Assembly (NCBI RefSeq): GCF_029633865.1
Contig: NC_079216.1
Coordinates: 18,327,505-18,391,504, forward strand
DNA length: 64,000 bases
DNA from: Lampris incognitus
Taxonomy: Eukaryota > Chordata > Actinopteri > Lampriformes > Lampridae
Direction of reading: 5' to 3'
Both the position numbers and the translations under genes were made by a program. Position 1 is the first letter of the stretch. Each line of letters begins with the position of its first letter. Shown here in pieces: positions 21,676 through 32,556 of this stretch. The notes below the pieces were generated by a model, which saw nothing but the letters and a program-made list of their open reading frames with translations, did not search any database and was not told where the DNA came from.

Positions 21676-23619
21676 GAAAAAGGAAAATACAAAAAAATAA
21701 AATATATATATTTTATCTTTATATATATTTTCTCTTCTAGAATGTCAGCAAATGTAGCTTGACCCAATTTCACCCCAAGGATCTGAAGTATTTCTGATTC
21801 TGATTATGTTGGTAGTTTTTCTTAGCCATGCAAAACCGGGACTAGTCACTGAGTTTGAAATGGGTGCTCTTCAAAACCTCTTCAGGCAGTCATGCCAGGC
21901 TGCAGACAGATCTAGTCACCTTTGAAATAACTCATCTCACCCATGGAGAGAACACTAGCATCTGCTGAAACTTTTTCAGAAATATAATAAACATTTTGTA
22001 TTATGCATTGATATTTCATCCTTTTTTTGGTCTCTATAAATTTTTTACTAAATGACTAGTTTTAAAAAAGTGCATAACATGTTTTATTCAATTGTCTTGT
22101 TTCCATAACAGAGTTTTTAAAGCACTTAGTCCTTCTCACTTAGAAAACCCACCGAAAGGCAACAGCTTTCCCATTCTGCCACAACTGGTTTATTTTTAAC
22201 CATATACCACCACCACCCCCACCACCCCTCAAAAAAATCTACTTGGCCCTGTTTTGGAAGAAAATGCACTGCATCTTGCCTCAGAAGTGAACAATCTCTG
22301 CATAAGCCAGCAGGTGTGGTGTTGCATGCATCCTGCAGCCAACTCTGAAAACAACCAACTAGAATTTCTATATAGTAAATATAGAAAACAACTTTATTCA
22401 AACCAACCCATGTTACAATGTGTTATTCCGTTTTCAAATAAATATTTGGCATATTGCACATCATACTTTGACAAGGCAAAGTCCAGATCAGTCCCAACAA
22501 GCTTCAAGATAAATGTGTCCATTGTTAGCTGCACTGAAGTTTAGCAGCATTATTACACAAAGGCCTGCACATCACGTGGTAAAAGCTCATCTGGTGCTTC
22601 GTCCACTCGAGCATGCCCTCTGTACTGACCGGTGGGGGGAGGATATTTGGCTCTGATACAGTGTACGACACAGGCAGGCAAGACAATGCAGTCCCTTCTG
22701 CCAAGTTTCTCCCCTTGTAGCACCCACTCAAAAAAAATAAAATAAAAAAAATGACAAGCCGCCAGATGATTTGAGTACAGAGCAAAAGACAGGAAAGAAG
22801 GTGGTTATTCATCAGGAAGCTACAAGTACTGCTCGTGTACTGTAACATCAGCAGCTATTCACAGAAAGTTGAATCAGTTCATCTGGACAGAGTTTCATTA
22901 CTCATCTAAGAGACTCTGTCAGTCTCAGCTGACTGTGAGTGTCCCCAACCTTATAAACAGCACATTTCCATAGTGACCAAAACCGTTGTGAGGCAACTGT
23001 GCTGGTTTTGGTCTTTAACACAGTGGTCATTGTGATTGCAAGTTACCTAAGTAAAGACAACAAATAACGTCAGAGTGATGACACGCTGGTCAACTTTTTA
23101 CCCGACATGATTGGGGAATGTGCTCGCAACAGGAAGTTTAGTGAGACGTGGGAAAATATACTGTAGAATTTATCCGGGTAACAACAGGTTGCCCGCAGTT
23201 TGGAGAAGCAGGCAGGAGGTTAGACAGGGTTAGCAAGCAATGTACTTCTGTGGAAGGGGCCAAAAACAAAATGTATTTTAGCCGCCTAAAAAAAGGCCCA
23301 CATAAAAAGTTAATATCAGTTTAAGCGTCTGCTATATTTAGATTATTTTCACTGCTTTACCTTGCCGTCAGACAGCCCCTTTCTTCTTTTTTTTTGGCAC
23401 TACATTTTCTCATATGTGGAGCTTCCATATTCCTACGCATAAGCGCAGCTGTGCCGTGCACTGTATTACACCGCCCGCAGATCAGCTGTTTGGTTCAGAA
23501 AGTGCTGTTGCGAGATCAGACTGAAATTAAATGTCACTTTTCTAAAGATTTCAAAAATGGTGTGTGCTTTTCTGGGATGCTTAAACAAACAAACAAACAA
23601 ACAAGTGTACAGAGACTGT

Positions 23620-23812
23620 TCTCACGTACCTGCCGCAGGATGGCCACTGGACAAGTTGGCATTTCTGGGCGTCTGTTGAAATCATGCAGTGAAGAGCTGG
23701 CAGAGGCCTGGTGTCCTATCTCCCAGAAGTCTCTGGACTTGCATATTGTTCCCCCCATCTTGAAAAATTCCATTATTATTCCTGTTCCTAAAAAAGGATG
23801 TTGTAAGTAACA
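23620..23812 (+). pseudogene. LINE reverse transcriptase fragment
   Basis: The frame reads ISGRLLKSCSEELAEAWCPI then HIVPPILKNSIIIPVPKKGC. This matches the N-terminal RT segment of L2/Rex1/CR1-like fish LINEs, where the last block is a hallmark. It is only about 60 residues and truncated both sides. A short AAACTTTATTTATATAG-type tail of another retroposon follows at about 23825-23885. Confidence 0.6.
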
Positions 23813-23918
23813 GCAACAACAAACTTTATTTATATAGTACATTTCATACATAGGCAACACAATGTGCTTTACGTAACATGGCAATACAATCGAAACGCTC
23901 TTAAAAGTGCAAATGCCG

Positions 23919-23995
23919 GTGGGCGTGCGGGTGGTGTAGCGGTTTATTCCGTTGCCTACCAACACGGGGATCCCGGTTTGAATCCCTGTGTTACC
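23919..23995 (+). mobile_element. SINE family B, 5' fragment
   Basis: It consists of the tRNA-like head GGGTGGTGTAGCGGTTTATT to CCCTGTGTTACCTC only. Confidence 0.7.
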
Positions 23996-25329
23996 TCATC
24001 TCATGTTGCTTTTGCTCAACCCACTGGTATCCATCATCACAAATGTTTTGATTAGAAGTTTACTGATCGTTTAAATGATGTGGTGCGTGAGGTTTATGTA
24101 TTCCTGCTGACACGTGATGAATGCGGTCCTAACTGGTTAGGTAACGCATTCACATGACGCTACCAGTGTAGTCACATGTGCCTCTGACCCTTCTACGAGT
24201 GTGGTTTGGGTGATTGGATTCTCAGTCTGTCTTGGATCCATTCACACCTGTATTTTTAGCTGTTCCCGTTCACCCGATCACCCGAAGTGCAATGCCAGGA
24301 AGGAAAAGGGCTTTAGAGAGCAGAGGGTAGGGCTAAGGGCACTGCTCTGAGTTTATATCGGAATAAATTCTCTGGCTGGCACATTAAGACCTCAAACACG
24401 GCCTTACTGAATGGTCGGAGGTCAGCGGCATCGCAGCTATGATAAGCCAGCTTGAGGGGCTTTGTGCCCTACTCAGTTATATTCTCTTTATTTTCTGGGT
24501 TCTCTTTACAGCCTCATCGACCCACTAGTTTAATGTGCTCTGTGAGAACAGCGGTCTTGACCCGGCAGTCAAACCAGTGGACTAACCGAGATGCTCCAGC
24601 TCTCCTGAACTTAATGCCAATTTTCTCCAACCGTTGGCTGGGGTCCGTAGAACACTCTGCACCCAAACAGTGAGCTGCTTGATGGAATTACTGGTTAAAT
24701 AAAATACTGAATAGCTGGGTGTCACCTTACAGAACCAAATACAGCATCTGGAGTGGGCTAATTTGCTTGCACGCCCAGTGTGTCTAGCCAAGAAGCTGTT
24801 TGACTGTGGAACATGACCCTCGGTCACAGCGCCCCCTGGGTAATAGGATCAACATTACATGTTTCTCATTACCATGTGTGGAAACACGGCCGGCATATTT
24901 TGGCTTCCGCATGATGTTACTGTGGATCTGACCATCTCAGGTTCAGCTCTGGACAGTGACCCAGGCCATGCTGAGCCAGAGGTGTTCCTTGGGGTTAAGT
25001 GAATGGTGGTGTGAGGTGATGCCATCCGCATGTTAGTGGTTGAATGTAATAGTGCAGTTTCAAAACCTAAGGCTCTTTAGTGTCTATTTCTGCACACACA
25101 CGTGCATGCAAACAAACGCCCACATAGTTTAAGTGTGGGTCTAAGATGCTGAAGTGACAAACTGAAAGTGACAGACAGCTCTGTCAGCATCCCCCCCTCC
25201 ACCCATAAACTTCTCATAGCCGTCTATTAATGTAGTCTTTCTGTGTGTGTGGGTGCGTGAGAGAGAGAGGAAGACCATGTCATGTTTGCAAAATAAATAT
25301 GCATGTGAGACAAACTGTTAACTAAAGTG

Positions 25330-26770
25330 TGCAACTCTTTATTGACATACATGTTACACCTCTCTAGGATTAAAACTAAATTCAACTGGACGTTTTAATG
25401 AAGTACTTCATGAGATGAGAGGGAAAGCATGCCGGACTTTCTATGGCATAAAAAATATATACAAACAGAAATACCAATTCGAATTTGGTTGAAATTAATT
25501 GAGTGTGGCATTGAACCAATTACACTCTATGACAAGGAGCTGTGGGGTTCACTTACAAGACAAGACTTTACTTAATAGAATAAACACCCCGTTGAGACCC
25601 TGCATGCAGAGTTCTACAAGATTCTCCTACATTCATTCATTCATTCATTCAGCCATCCATTATCCAAACCGCTTATCCTGCTCTCAGGGTTGCGGGCATG
25701 CTGGAGCCTATCCCAGATGTCATTGGGTGGCAGGTAGGAAGACACCCTGGAAAGGCCCCCAGTCCATCGCAGGACCGACACACACACATTCACACCCAGG
25801 GACAATTTAGTACGGCTGATTCACCTGACCTACATGTCTTTGGACTGTAGGAGGAAACCGGAGCACCCGGAGGAAACCCACGCAGACACTGGGAGAACAT
25901 GCAAACTCCACACTCACAACAAATTTGTTGTGAGGCAAGAAGGTCCTAGGTTCGAGCCCCGGGGTAGTCCAACCTTGGAGGTCATCCCGGGTCGTCCTCT
26001 GTGTGGATTTTGTTACAGTTATTTTATGTTATTTATGTGTGGAGTTTGTTATTCTCCTACATGTCCAGAGAAAAGCTACAAACAATGCATTGCAGGGTAG
26101 AATTAGGCCAATACCCACTAATACTGAAAATACAAAAAAGAGCCATTAACTTTTTGACACACCTAAAACTAAGTGTACCCCCCCCCCATATCATTACCAA
26201 AGCCTGGCAATGCCAAGAGCTGAGGAGTAGTAGCAACCCCCTTACCCAAGTGGTCCTGAGGCTGAGACCACAAACCTGTTCCATTAACACACTTCAGGAA
26301 CAAAACACATCACCAATGAGACTCAGTCAAATTACAAAACAGTTAAAACAAAACTACATCACCTGTTGGCAAACACTAACACAGAGCAAAATGCAGTGCT
26401 GCCTGGCCCTGAACCGACAGGGCACCACAGCAGATTGAGCGTGATGACCGATCAGCAACTAAAAAGAGCCTCGACCGTGTGCAGACTGAGTGAGCACAGC
26501 CTTGCTATTGAAAAGAGGAGACAGAGGAAGACCTGCAGAGCAAAGGCTGTGCTGTCAGGGAGCCTGCAACACAGCTGCACCTCCTCACCACATGGGAGAG
26601 GTGTAGACATATTAGAGAAGCATGTTTTAAACATTTCCCGTTTATAACAAAAGGTTTTCTTAACTTATTAGAGGGAGACAAACTACCAGTCCTACTAGGG
26701 AAAGACCCGAAAAGCTGTCAGTTAGCAACAGTCTATGTTGCAGTGAGACAGTACAAGAGTCACTTGACAC
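25330..26770 (+). mobile_element. LINE 3' portion, interrupted by a SINE
   Basis: The translation of 25400-25620 and 26063-26760 gives the C-terminal tail of a fish LINE ORF2: LYDKELWGSLTRQDFT, then ETLHAEFYKILL, then (after the SINE) YPLILKIQKRAINFLTHLK and YRLSEHSLAIE-like SEHSLAIEKRRQ near 26489-26524. Several stops are present. The SINE at 25633-26050 splits the frame and is flanked by a 12-bp duplication of LINE sequence. The clade is not assigned. Confidence 0.55.
25633..26050 (-). mobile_element. SINE family A insertion with 5' inversion, 12-bp TSD
   Basis: Target duplications ATTCTCCTACAT lie at 25621-25632 and 26051-26062. Next to the left one is a (CATT)n tail, then the antisense 3' part of family A up to about 25915. 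At the palindromic junction ACAACAAATTTGTTGT (about 25916-25931) the orientation flips, and the 5' part of the SINE (B box GGTTCGAGCC, 25948-25958) runs in the + sense to about 26010. A single duplication pair surrounds both parts, so this is one insertion event. Confidence 0.8.
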
Positions 26771-27176
26771 AAGTTGTTGCTGTTATATTTGATGAGTTTT
26801 TTTTTTATACTATTTTTCTTTGCTGTACTGTTTCTTTTGCTGTTGTATATCATCTATTTTCTATAATGTTTTCTTTTTTATCTCACTTAAGATTTTAAGT
26901 TTTCAAAAAGATATAAACAGAACAGTATAACAACATCAACACAAAAAGAATACAGTAAACTATACACCCAGATAAAAATAATAATAATTTAAAAAAAAAA
27001 ACAACAAAAAATAGCAATAAATAGTTGTCTGGAAATATTTCAGTATTCAAACAAGTATTTTAATTAGGCATTCATTTAGTCAGTGTCATTTCCCATATAA
27101 ATGTTCATTTTTTTCCAGTTCTTTTTAAATATATTCTCTTGGACTCTCAAAATGTAGGTCTGCTTTTCCATAACAA

Positions 27177-27862
27177 AAATGTCTGAAACACTGAAGTATC
27201 TGGGTGTAACTATAACCAAAACACTTTCCAACATGTTTGAAACCAGTTATAACAAAATTGATGAAAACATTCAAAAGGGCGTTGGAAAGGTGGTCCACCC
27301 TCACCTTTAGATCTTCAGTGCCAGAATACAAGCAGTTTAAAATGAACATCCTACCTAAACTACTGTATTTATTCCAATCGCTCCCAATTAATGTTCCCCA
27401 AAACAAATTCATAGCCTGGGATAAGGGGATCTCTAGATTCATTTGGACCAGCAAAAAGCCAAGAATAAACTTTACGACACTCTAACTTCCTAAAAGTAAG
27501 GGGGAATGGCTTTACCAAATCTTAGGGAATATTTTCATGCAGCCCAACTCAGACCTCAGACCTGTTGGTGTAGACCTGACTATGAATCTCAGTGGAAAGG
27601 GAGATACAGGGTTACCAGACCCAGATTTTGGTAGGAGACAAATATTTAATGGGGGCAATGAAACATGTTGTGAACCCAATAGTAGCATTTACATTAGAAA
27701 TATGGAATGTTATAGTAAAATAAATATAAATTAAAGGGAGAGGTTTGCCCACTGAAGTGGTTTGCATATGACTCAAAGTTTAAGCCAGGGGTGTATGATC
27801 CAACATTCAAAGAATGGGCACAAAAAGGCATTACAGCAATATGTTTTCTCATTAATTAATTT
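27177..27862 (+). pseudogene. L1-like LINE ORF2 C-terminal remnant
   Basis: The frames read KYLGVTITKTLSNMFE, FKMNILPKLLYLFQSLPINV, KFIAWDKGISRFIWTSKKPR and, after about 27770, YDSKFKPGVYDPTFKEWAQK. These are successive blocks of the C-terminal part of vertebrate L1 ORF2. Stops and frameshifts separate them. It is cut off at the right by a SINE fragment. Confidence 0.7.
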
Positions 27863-27865
27863 CTA

Positions 27866-27940
27866 ATCCGTGATGGACTGGCGGCCTGTCTGGGGTGTCT
27901 CCCCGCCTGCCGCCCAGTGACTGCTGGGTTAGCTTTTCAG
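27866..27940 (+). mobile_element. SINE family A, internal fragment
   Basis: The fragment CCGTGATGGACTGGCGGCC through GCCGCCCAGTGACTGCTGG is the 3' core of family A. Confidence 0.65.
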
Positions 27941-28454
27941 TGTTTAAACGGCTTGCTCTGGCAATATGTATTGTGTGACGTCTTGCCAATAAAGCCATTA
28001 GAATTTGAGAGAGAGAGACAATGTGTGTGTTCAGCTGCAAGTGTTTGAGTCAGCAGGGCCAGTTCGATAATGCACGTGCTCTCTGAGGAGCCTTGTTAAA
28101 CCGGCGCTTCCACCCCGTGTGACTGCTGGGTTCTGGTCTGTTAGGCCCCAGAAACACTACCGCCCTTCTAGTGGAAGACCTGCCATTTGGTTGGCTGCTG
28201 AGTGGATATATGTTCAGGAAGGTGGCAACCTATTGCACGTGGCCACTAACACGAGCACGAAGAGCAATTCAATACATTTTTTTAACATACTTTTTTTTTA
28301 TTACATTTTTAATAGAAAAAATATATAGCCTAATGGTGATCTAAACAAACAATTTGATTTAAAATAATACTGAAATAATTATCTAGCCTCAAAATACACC
28401 ATTGTTTTTTGTTTTGTTTTTTTTGTTTTGTTTTTTTAACCTATTTCTGATTTT

Positions 28455-28820
28455 TCCATTTTTCTCTCAATTTAGTGGCCAATTGCTCCCTATTCTAGTT
28501 CAAACACCCACCCTCGTACTGCATGCGTTCGCCAACTGCATCTCTCCGGCCAGCAGTCTCGAAGGAGTCGCCTCGCCACTTTCGTGACAAGGCGACTCCA
28601 GGCCGAACCACTACTTTTTCCGACACACAGAGACACATTCACGTGACGAACACAAGCCGACTCCACCCCCCTCCCGAACACAGCGTTGCCAATTATCGCT
28701 GCTTCACCGAGTCCGGCCATAGTCGGATCTGACGAGACCGGGGCGCGAACCCCGGTCCCCAGTGGGTAACTGCATCGACACAAAGCCGATGCTTAGACCG
28801 CTACACCACCACGGACCCAC
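28455..28820 (-). mobile_element. tRNA-derived SINE, family C
   Basis: On the minus strand it begins GGGTCCGTGGTGGTGTAGCG (A box) and has GGGGTTCGCGCCCCGG (B box, about 28740-28756), then a body different from family B. It ends GGGAGCAATTGGCCACTAAA near 28460, and that end resembles the end of family B. It is a separate tRNA-derived family. Confidence 0.65.
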
Positions 28821-28978
28821 TCCATTGTTTTTGACAGCAAGAGGGTGCAGACTAGTGATGGGGTCTATCATCCCACCCCGCCCTTTGATCTGCCCACAGC
28901 GCAGCATTACAGTGGTGGTGACAACGTAGCATAGCTAGCTAGCTTTCTGTTTTGCTTTATGTCAAGAACCGACTGAGG

Positions 28979-29335
28979 ATGGCAGAAGCAGTATTGTCTA
29001 ATATTCACCTCTTTCAGCTTCTTGGACAAACAAATTCAGATTTATTAAACGAAAGGACCGAGCTGTGTGCACTCCCTGCTGTGAAAATTTTGTGTCGAAC
29101 CTCAAATGTAAAACATAATTTTGAAACAAGGTCCGAGAAAACTTTCAAAGATAAGGCTGATGAAGCTGAATCAGTCCAGAGGGCAGCGACCCAGTACGGG
29201 AAGCAAAGCAGCATGTTTACAACCCGATGGGCCTCCCAAAACCAAGCTACAGAGGGCAGCTATAAAGTCATACAGCCCAACACCGTAGGCCATTCTCCCA
29301 TAGAGGATATAAAGGAGGCTTTACTCAGCAGTTGA
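28979..29335 (+). pseudogene. hAT transposase N-terminal relic
   Basis: A 118-residue frame contains ALPAVKILCRTSNVKHNFET, resembling the zinc-finger entry region of GTF2IRD2/ZBED-like hAT proteins (H-N-F-E-T-R then a Lys-rich stretch). No catalytic core follows. TAGTGATGGG about 120 bases upstream (28853) resembles a hAT terminus. Weak assignment. Confidence 0.35.
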
Positions 29336-30027
29336 ATCAGTGAATGATGATTTATGTCGAACATGTAAATAAGCAGGATATGACATACAGATAAGCCATT
29401 GCCAGTAATCTGGAGTGATCAACAAATCCACACATCAAACTCAGCGAACAAATCTCCGTGTGCATCAGATTATTTGTTACATGTTTGAAAAGGAGTCGGA
29501 GGAAGTATACACTTAGATTTTTCCTACCCCTTCTCACCTACTCTTAAGTTAATTCAGCTACTATACATTATAAACCGTTCCCACTGTCCTGTATAGTTCA
29601 CATTCAATGCAAGTTGTGCTGCACAGTACAAACTCACCTACTGTGAACAATAAAACACATCAAAGACACATGAAAGAAAAAGAAGAACACATCCAAGTGT
29701 TTGTTCATGTTGATCAGTTCGCAGGTTGTATTTGATGGGTCACCCAATGAACACAAGATCCTCAACAGGATCAAAGAAATGCCCGTTTCTGTGGGAACTG
29801 TAGAGGGGCCATTACAGACATGGCTGAAAACATAAGCCACCAGCAAACTCTCGCATTGAAATGTGTCGGTATTCAGCATGGCTCTTGACAGTGTGGATGT
29901 AAATGACATTTTACGTCTAACAGTGGTTACCACATATTACGACAAACAAGGGTCGCACTAAATTGGTTAGATGGAATTTAATTTCTTTTGTGCCCTATTA
30001 ATTTTCATACATTTGCACAAATAGCAA

Positions 30028-30030
<3 letters not shown>

Positions 30031-30105
<75 letters not shown>
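30031..30105. repeat. (GT)n microsatellite
   Basis: About 37 TG units with one TTTG interruption, in the znf609 intron. Confidence 0.95.
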
Positions 30106-30401
30106 CTTTTGGCATGCAGAGTCTAGACGGGGAGACTGACAGCAGCAATAAATAGACAAATGCTCATCATGAATATGAACTGGCACTCGGTTCTGTAATC
30201 TTTTTAAAATTGTAGTGGCACAGGGCATCCAAAAGCTGCCGACCCCTGCCCTAACCCCTTAACCCTGGCAATGTTAACGTAAGGCCTGCCTTACTGACCG
30301 ACACAAGACCAATTGCTAAGTGTACAATGTTGGATTAGTTGTACAGTTCCCATGTATAGGTTGGTTATAGTAAACTGTTTATATGTTGTGTTTGTCTGCA
30401 G

Positions 30402-30489
30402 GCATGCTGGTGGTTAACGTCACCTGGAGGAACAAGACTTATGTTGGAACTCTGCTTGACTGCACACGGCATGACTGGGCCCCGCCAAG
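30402..30489 (+). CDS. znf609: znf609 coding exon (window exon 2)
   Basis: The acceptor is TTTGTCTGCAG and the donor AAG|GTAGAC. With the leftover G from the previous exon it encodes [16 protein letters not shown] and [14 protein letters not shown], a block almost invariant in vertebrate ZNF609. Entry phase is 1 and exit phase 2. An 88-nt exon sits between introns of 17.5 kb and 2.1 kb. Confidence 0.95.
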
Positions 30490-30643
30490 GTAGACACACA
30501 CACACACACACACCCCACTCCGCCAACATTTACTTTCTATCCAGACAACTCCAACCCAGCATGACATTGTGGGACGTGACGACTCAGACATGTAGTTCCC
30601 CACAAACGTACTCAATGAAAGAGAACTGGCTTCCTCCCCCATC

Positions 30644-30969
30644 CAGTGGCACCCCCAGAAATTTTTCATAGGGGTGGCCAAATGGGGCCACTGAAAATCT
30701 TGGGGTGGCACACCAAAACAAAAGCCATGACTGAATTTCAGGAATTCTATGATGCTGTTGTAGTATACTGTATCGCCTAGTGGAAAACTGTCAATATGAG
30801 AGTTAAGAAAAATATACATTATTGATTTAAATGAACAGCACCTAATGCAAAATATCAGATAGAAGCATATTATGCATAATCAGAAGCATATTCTGCATAT
30901 GCGACTCGTGGCTGGGGGGGCCAGGGATAGTATCAGGGTGGCCGTGGCCACCCCTTGGGGGCGCCACTG
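30644..30969. mobile_element. hAT-type MITE, 326 bp, perfect 8-bp TSD
   Basis: The ends are CAGTGGCACCCCCA and, inverted, CAGTGGCGCCCCCA. Both flanks carry CCCCCATC (30636-30643 and 30970-30977). GGGGTGGCC-type motifs recur inside both ends. No coding capacity. It lies in the znf609 intron. Confidence 0.9.
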
Positions 30970-31374
30970 CCCCCATCTCCTGTCAGATCATCCCTGCTGC
31001 TCTGCTTCTTCTTTTATGATGGTTCCTTTTTGCATTGAGCCATTGGTGGTTTTGATAGAGCCTCTGAATGTGTCAGTCTGGAGACACCAGTGGCGGCTCC
31101 CGCCAAACTTTCTTTTTTTTCCCTGGTCACCTCACGTAGCAATACCACCAGTAACTACTAGATGGCAACATAAGACAAGGATTGTTCCTTAGGCGACAAT
31201 ACAGTATTTGTGGACAGCTACTTCCAGGCATTCATTCTATTCAAATGTCTTGAATAGAATTATTTTGGCTCTAGAATCACTGAACAATCCACTGTGGTCA
31301 TCAGCAGATAAACTGACATCTATCAGTTTGCCCTCACAAATACCTTTGAATGTGAAGAGAGAGACACTGCTTTA

Positions 31375-31662
31375 CTATTGAGTAAGGTCTTCACTCTCAC
31401 AATAATCTGATTCAGTCTTCATCAGATAGTCTTTGAACACGCCACAAAACTTCACATAGTCGATAAGACAGGCTAGAATGTGGCGGTTCTTGCTCATCTC
31501 ATCATTGTGATGACGCACAGCTATCCTGTAGCTCTCGTCCAACTGTGTGGCAGTGTTGACCCTTTCAACATCCAAAAGTTTCAGGCAACTGTCCATATGC
31601 ATCTTCAATGTTTCATGTTTTTCCACCTTCTCCGTAAGATGGTGCATGTCGGTGACACCCAT
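31375..31662 (-). pseudogene. ZMYM1-like hAT transposase fragment
   Basis: The minus-strand frame includes EKVEKHETLKMHMDSCLKL, then QLDESYRIAVRHHNDEMSKN and RHILACLIDYVKFCG. This resembles the DUF4371-adjacent region of zinc-finger MYM-type hAT transposases found widely in fish. It stops after 95 residues. CAGTGGCGGCTCC at 31089 resembles a hAT end, but no matching right end or TSD was found. Confidence 0.5.
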
Positions 31663-32556
31663 AGTTGTCCAAGCAACCAGGCGGCTTTATAAAAATATAA
31701 TAGATATAGAAATCTACATTTTTGAAGAAACTCACAAAAGCTGAAATTCTAAATAATTTACACTTGAATGTTTCCTATTCATAGGTCGGAGTCTGCATGT
31801 CCCAGAGGAAATTGTGGCTATTCAGAAAGCTAATGTTTTGGCATAGAGCTGATTAGATCCGCCCCCAGTAACTGAATTTAATTCCAATCGGTAACCAGTA
31901 AAATGTTTAATTTCTCATGTTTATAACAAACCAAATCGGTTCAGAATCAAGCAAGTTACAGTTGATTTTGTAATGAAGTCCGCATCTCTCAATACACATA
32001 GTATTTGTTTACTAGTGGATCTTGAACGCTGCAATAGGGCGGACACGCTGATGCATTACGGTGACATACAGCAGCAGCCAATGAGGTATGGCTGGCTGCC
32101 CCGGATATGTATGACAAAAAAACGTTAGTCCAAGCCCTCCCAGAATGCATAGAGATTGCATTGCAGTGTCTGCAGTTAAAAAAAAAAAAGGTCTTACTAT
32201 GAAAGTCTATCGGAGAAACAAACCGCCCATGCACTAATCTATCTGCCGGCCGGTGATCAGTGACAGAGCTGCTTGGTGTGTTCTGAACACTGGGTTAGTT
32301 TAATGTTTGTATTAAGTGTAGGTCGCTCCTGTCATATTTCAATTTCAAAAAATTATACTTATACCCTGTTTTATCCAGCGGCAAACCATTCAATATGTAG
32401 CTCTAGAATTTAATAGAATTCTTGAGGATTATTCCATGGACTCTGTTTTTCTTCTAAACAAGCAGGAGCTTAGTGCAATGGGTGCTACTTGCGTTAGCAT
32501 TGACGTCTGTGCCAATGTTGCTAGCAGTGCTAATGGTATTTGTGTTTTGCTGGCAG

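Larger units (their letters stand above)
12884..30401 (+). other. znf609: znf609 intron, 17.5 kb, transposon-rich
   Basis: This is a phase-1 intron between two conserved coding exons, with donor GTAGGG and acceptor TGTTTGTCTGCAG. It contains the split SINE/hAT, Copia element, THAP fragment, SINEs and LINE remnants listed separately. The stretches 14873-15332, 20110-20390, 21810-23390, 24000-25320 and 29340-30030 hold no gene or clear element that I could recognise. Confidence 0.85.

Noticed and set aside
25640..26010. Inverted repeat read as a foldback transposon
   Set aside because: The arms are different parts of one SINE rather than mirror copies, and the 12-bp duplication fits retroposition.
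30441..30819. ORFs overlapping the CA tract and MITE downstream of the 30402 exon
   Set aside because: They run through a splice donor, microsatellite and MITE and have no conserved content.
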